Positions 32,670 to 35,573 of a stretch of 35,573 bases of DNA are shown here, one piece after another. The position numbers were made by a program, and so were the translations under genes. The notes under the pieces are model-generated. The model was given only the letters and a program-made list of their open reading frames with translations. It had not been told where the DNA came from and did no database searches. The DNA is from Spongospora subterranea (Eukaryota; Endomyxa; Phytomyxea; Plasmodiophorida; Plasmodiophoridae). Within the stretch, counting starts at the first letter, position 1; every line of letters begins with the position of its first letter. The stretch is taken from assembly GCA_900404475.1 (NCBI GenBank), contig OUQQ01000146.1, forward strand, positions 1 through 35,573. Direction: 5' to 3'.

Positions 32670-33808
32670 TCAGCGCGAGATACGATCTAGACAATCTAGC
32701 AATGTATGGCATTTGTTGGCCAATACGGTAATGGCCTCAATCAGGATCTCTTCCGGCCTATAAATACCAGTCGACTCAACAGTGACTAAAACAGGGGGAA
32801 ATCAGCGATTCCATACAACACAATAACACATTATGAGACATCGCTTACAGATGAAATGATCTCGTAAACGCCTCAGCTTGATAGGGTAATCTGTATCACG
32901 AATGCATTCTCGACACATTGTGCAATCCATCGGGCGGGCAACGACCACCCTATCGTCTTCGATATCGAACACGTTCATTGGGCATTTCTTGACCAGCTCT
33001 TGAGCCTGATTGCCGGTTAGGAACACGTCCTCATCCAGGATCACCTCTGGCATTAATTTATAGGCCGCTGTGCAAACGGGAGACCATTTCGCATGGGTCT
33101 GCCCAGTCCCTTTCTCGGCGAATAGCTCCAGCTCGATAACCTGGCCAGGTCGCAGCTCGCAGATGAGGATATCGGGGTCAACGCAACGTGGTGGGCACGA
33201 GGCGAACATGGCGATCTGTTCGTCGCCTTGGGGAACCCATTCGATGGCGCTAGAGTAGACCTTCGAGTTGATGTAGTTGGGGGAATCGGGGGTCGAACCC
33301 TTCGCTTCTTGGCACGATATCGATAGACGGAAGACGAGCGTGTTTCGATGGGTCGATGGACCATCACCAACATAATCGAACAGGCGAGGGTCGGCCAATA
33401 TAGGAATTAGACCGACACGATGGGCTAAGACCTCATCCTGCATTATCGACGTGTTCTGGTAGATATTGACATTCTCGATGGCGATCGTGGGCACTTCGGC
33501 GATCATTATCCGCCTCAGTGCGTTGGCTATTGACGCATCGATACCGGATAGATCGAAGACGATCTCGCTATCGTCGATATGTCTGACGGTGCATTGTCCA
33601 CCGAATATCGATAACGTGTTATCTATAATAGCGATGATGTTAATGAACATACATATTCATTCCCCGATTGCGACCCCCGAAATATCAATCCCCATTTACC
33701 TATTCCAATCGATCTAAACGCTAACGCGTCACTGAATCCTGATGTATGAGTGGGAATACCGGGCTCGATAAATACCCGGCTACGAATCTCGGCCAGGGAT
33801 TCCTGCAT
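32670..33808 (-). CDS. POLR1C: RNA polymerase I/III subunit AC40 (RPAC1)
   Basis: AC40 pairs with AC19 to seed assembly of RNA polymerases I and III (counterpart of Rpb3 and archaeal D). Exons: 33808-33700, 33622-32849 and 32785-32670 (introns 77 and 63 bp), total 332 residues. Start M in MQESLAEIRSRVFIEPG matches the family N-terminus. Core motifs: GIDASIANALRRIMIAEVPT, QDEVLAHRVGLIPILADPRL and LRPGQVIELELFAEKGTGQT, plus HAKWSPV. Splicing of the last intron joins RLRDHFI to FTVESTGIYRPEEILIEA; the unspliced frame gives a false cysteine-rich tail. Residues C250, C270, C273 and C276 form a ferredoxin-like set (KKCPMNVFDIE ... DCTMCRECIRD) as in archaeal subunit D, absent from human POLR1C. Divergent from A190. 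Confidence 0.94.
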
Positions 33809-34041
33809 CGCCAAACCTGTTCGGGCAATATCGGGTGAGAGGTTGACTGGCTGTAGATTATAGTTAGAGAGGGGGACCGTTGCGGATTCCGTCACGGACT
33901 CCGTGACATTATCACTGATAATTCCGATTGTTCTGGGAGGGGATAATAGATATCTGGTGGAGAGGTTTTGGAGCGGAGCGGGGGAGCGATTGTGGCCTGC
34001 CTTGACCCCTCCTTCAACCATATCCACCCCAAGACCAGACC
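33809..34041. promoter_or_regulatory. Shared divergent promoter AC40 / A190
   Basis: Only 233 bp separate the start codons of the minus-strand AC40 and plus-strand A190 genes. Near the middle is a perfect inverted repeat, GTCACGG-ACT-CCGTGAC (33891-33897 and 33901-33907). The A190-proximal end has purine-rich GGAGCGGAGCGGGGGAG and pyrimidine tracts before the ATG. Joint regulation of two polymerase I subunits is a natural inference. Confidence 0.6.
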
Positions 34042-35573
34042 ATGCCCTCCGTTCGCTCGGTCGAGTTCTCCCTGCTATCGTCAGAGGACGTACTGTCCCT
34101 GTCGGTGGCCGAGATCCGACTAGGGGATGGCCTTGATGCGCTGAAGCAGCCGGTTCCATCTGGGTTATACGATCCCGCGATGGGCCCGATCGACCGGCTC
34201 CAATCCTGCCAGACCTGCTCCCAGCCATACCAGACCTGCCCTGGTCACCCTGGCCATATCGCCCTCCCGGCCCCAATATATCAGCCGGCGATATTCCCCC
34301 TATTATTCAACTTGCTCAAATCGCAATGTGCCCATTGTCATCGTTTGCGGTTCAAGGCCTCGTCCATGGCCGCGATCCATATAAAAATTGCCCTGATCGA
34401 CAGAGGTAATCTGTACGCCGCCAATAAGATAGATCTGTCGTCGGCTGCGAAAGCGGCGCAGACCGCTCGTGACGATAGCGAAGATGATGATAAGGAGGAG
34501 GAGGATGGGGAGGATGACGATGACGATGATGACGATAATTGGGAAGCGGTCATGTCACGAGTTGAGGAAATCTGCTCAAGGACCCCTGGATACCAGGCGG
34601 CAATGGGGCGCCGCCATTGCTATTCGGCAAGAAGGGATTCTGTTCGACAGTTCCTCAGATGGACCGATCCCCTTAAATGTTTCAGGGTAATTTCGATACG
34701 ATCTGTTCATCAAAATCGGTCTAATATATGATGTAGTGTCGGAAATACTCACCCAAATTGAGGGCTGAAAGCGCTTGTAAGATATATATCGCCCCGATGG
34801 GTTCAAGAGTATTGGCAGCGAGTGCTAGAGAAGGTCTCGATCCTCGCCTGAAAGGTTGACTCTCGCTTCTTATCCCGTCCTCTTATGTATTGTTGACGCG
34901 ATCCTTATTTTCAGGAGTTCTTGATGACGAAGACGAATCTCCATCGGTAAATGATCAAGTTACCAGATTATTACTACCCAATGAAGCCCAGCGCCGGATC
35001 GTACTATTATACCAAGAGGCCGGATCTATAATTGAGCTACTGTTTCCATACCTCAATCAAAACTCTTTCTTCCTCATGCATTTATTAGTTCCTCCGTCCA
35101 AGTAGGTGTTTCTTCGTTTTCAATAGTTTGTTGGGAATCTTCCTAATTGTTGGTAGATATCGGCCCCCGATTGTCATGGGTGACACTACGCTCGAAAACC
35201 CTGAGAACATGTATTTCCGTAATATTGTTGGAGCCGTCAACCGGTTCATGAGCATTAGCGCTGCACTTTCCAACACTGATACAACTGTCAAACATGTTAG
35301 ATTGTTTGTTAGCTTGGCGATCCCATATTGTTCTGATAATTTTGCCCATACAGACGTCAACGGTTTCTGATCTGTACACCGCCTGGGTTGAGATACAGAC
35401 TCAGAGTAATATGCTAATGGATAGCACCAAAGGGCAGAAAACGATTGGCACCAGCAATGTTGGTTTTCAATCGTCGCGATGGTCATTACCATCTAATCTT
35501 TCTCAATATTTAGGCAACTCCAGGAATTCGCCAAAGAATTGAGAAAAAAAGTGGTCTTTTCCGACAGAATATG
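34042..35573 (+). CDS. POLR1A: RNA polymerase I largest subunit A190 (5' part)
   Basis: The N-terminal 415 codons of the catalytic subunit of the rRNA-synthesising polymerase; the gene runs off the window. Exons: 34042-34686, 34737-34854, 34915-35101, 35157-35286, 35354-35458 and 35514-35573 onward; phases agree. Clamp zinc site: CQTC ... CPGHPGHIALP and CAHC. A second zinc pair is created exactly at the first splice: KCFR joined to CRKYSPKLR, matching the family's CPHC-x-SP-x-R. Later landmarks are the LLPNEAQRR...EAGSIIELLF block, FFLMHLLVPPSKYRPP, LYTAWVEIQ and TPGIRQRIEKKSGLFRQNM, which precedes the lid/active-site half outside the window. A long Asp/Glu insert (about 143-164) is lineage-specific or variable. 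Exon 1 is G/C-rich and intron-free while the rest is split every 100-190 bp. Confidence 0.94.

Noticed and set aside
32802..33650. Unspliced AC40 frame with start MFINIIAII and a cysteine-rich C-terminus
   Set aside because: Both ends are intron sequence; splicing at 33699-33623 and 32848-32786 restores the family N- and C-termini.
33809..34276. In-frame N-terminal extension of AC40 into the A190 gene
   Set aside because: It overlaps A190 coding sequence and is low-complexity; the family N-terminus begins at MQESLAEIRSRV (33808).
34763..34851. Alternative A190 exon reading (RYISPRWVQEYW)
   Set aside because: Looked like the family's conserved block, but splice phase fails and the true block (LLPNEAQRR) lies in the next exon.
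1..35573. CRISPR arrays, insertion sequences, operons or bacterial promoters
   Set aside because: All recognised genes are eukaryotic with spliceosomal introns; no regularly spaced direct repeats or transposase motifs were seen.

Overview
The window is nuclear DNA from a small-genome eukaryote. Thirteen protein genes can be named, at least in part by homology, and all carry eukaryote-typical products. Their introns are GT-AG and mostly 46-79 bp long. Gene spacing is tight, often 85-160 bp between neighbours. The gene set (UNC50, LYAR, SMAP-type ArfGAP, cullin-3, DHX37/Dhr1, MMS19, Pol I subunits), together with a leucine-rich-repeat/mucin-like membrane protein, suggests a protist on or near the opisthokont branch. 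That placement is inference, and no rRNA or organelle marker is present to settle it.

Layout, left to right. 1.7-2.8 kb: UNC50 (+), seven exons. 2.9-5.3 kb: an LRR-mucin single-pass membrane protein (-), convergent with UNC50, with most LRRs on their own exon. 6.6-7.3 kb: an unresolved multi-exon gene (-). 7.9-8.5 kb: LYAR (+). 8.8-10.4 kb: mitochondrial enoyl reductase MECR/Etr1 (+), seven exons. 10.5-12.1 kb: a 2OG-Fe(II) oxygenase-fold protein (-) whose catalytic residues all appear substituted. 13.5-13.9 kb: ribosomal protein eL30 (-). 14-17.3 kb: a poorly coding stretch with a large imperfect inverted repeat and a 57-bp tandem duplication. 17.4-18.7 kb: ArfGAP (+). 18.8-19.3 kb: A20/AN1 zinc-finger protein (-). 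20.3-23.1 kb: cullin-3 (+), thirteen exons. 23.3-26.8 kb: DHX37/Dhr1 helicase (+), two exons. 26.9-27.7 kb: a zinc-finger protein with an LNK-like motif (-). 28.0-30.6 kb: MMS19 (-), no intron. 32.7-33.8 kb: AC40/POLR1C (-). 34.0 kb to the right edge: A190/POLR1A (+, cut by the window end).

Functional themes. Several genes serve ribosome production: eL30, the nucleolar LYAR homologue, the SSU-processome helicase DHX37, and two RNA polymerase I subunits that share one 233-bp divergent promoter. The AC40 subunit keeps a four-cysteine, ferredoxin-like motif of the archaeal Fe-S type, and the Fe-S targeting factor MMS19 is encoded about 2 kb away. ArfGAP and UNC50 both belong to Arf/Golgi trafficking. 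The most unusual items are the apparently dead 2OG-oxygenase fold, the exon-modular LRR-mucin receptor, the Fe-S-type AC40 and the shared Pol I promoter with a perfect inverted repeat.

Limits. Exon boundaries were worked out by hand from splice sites, reading phase and remembered family sequences. Regions listed as unassigned contain coding-like blocks that I could not connect or recognise.
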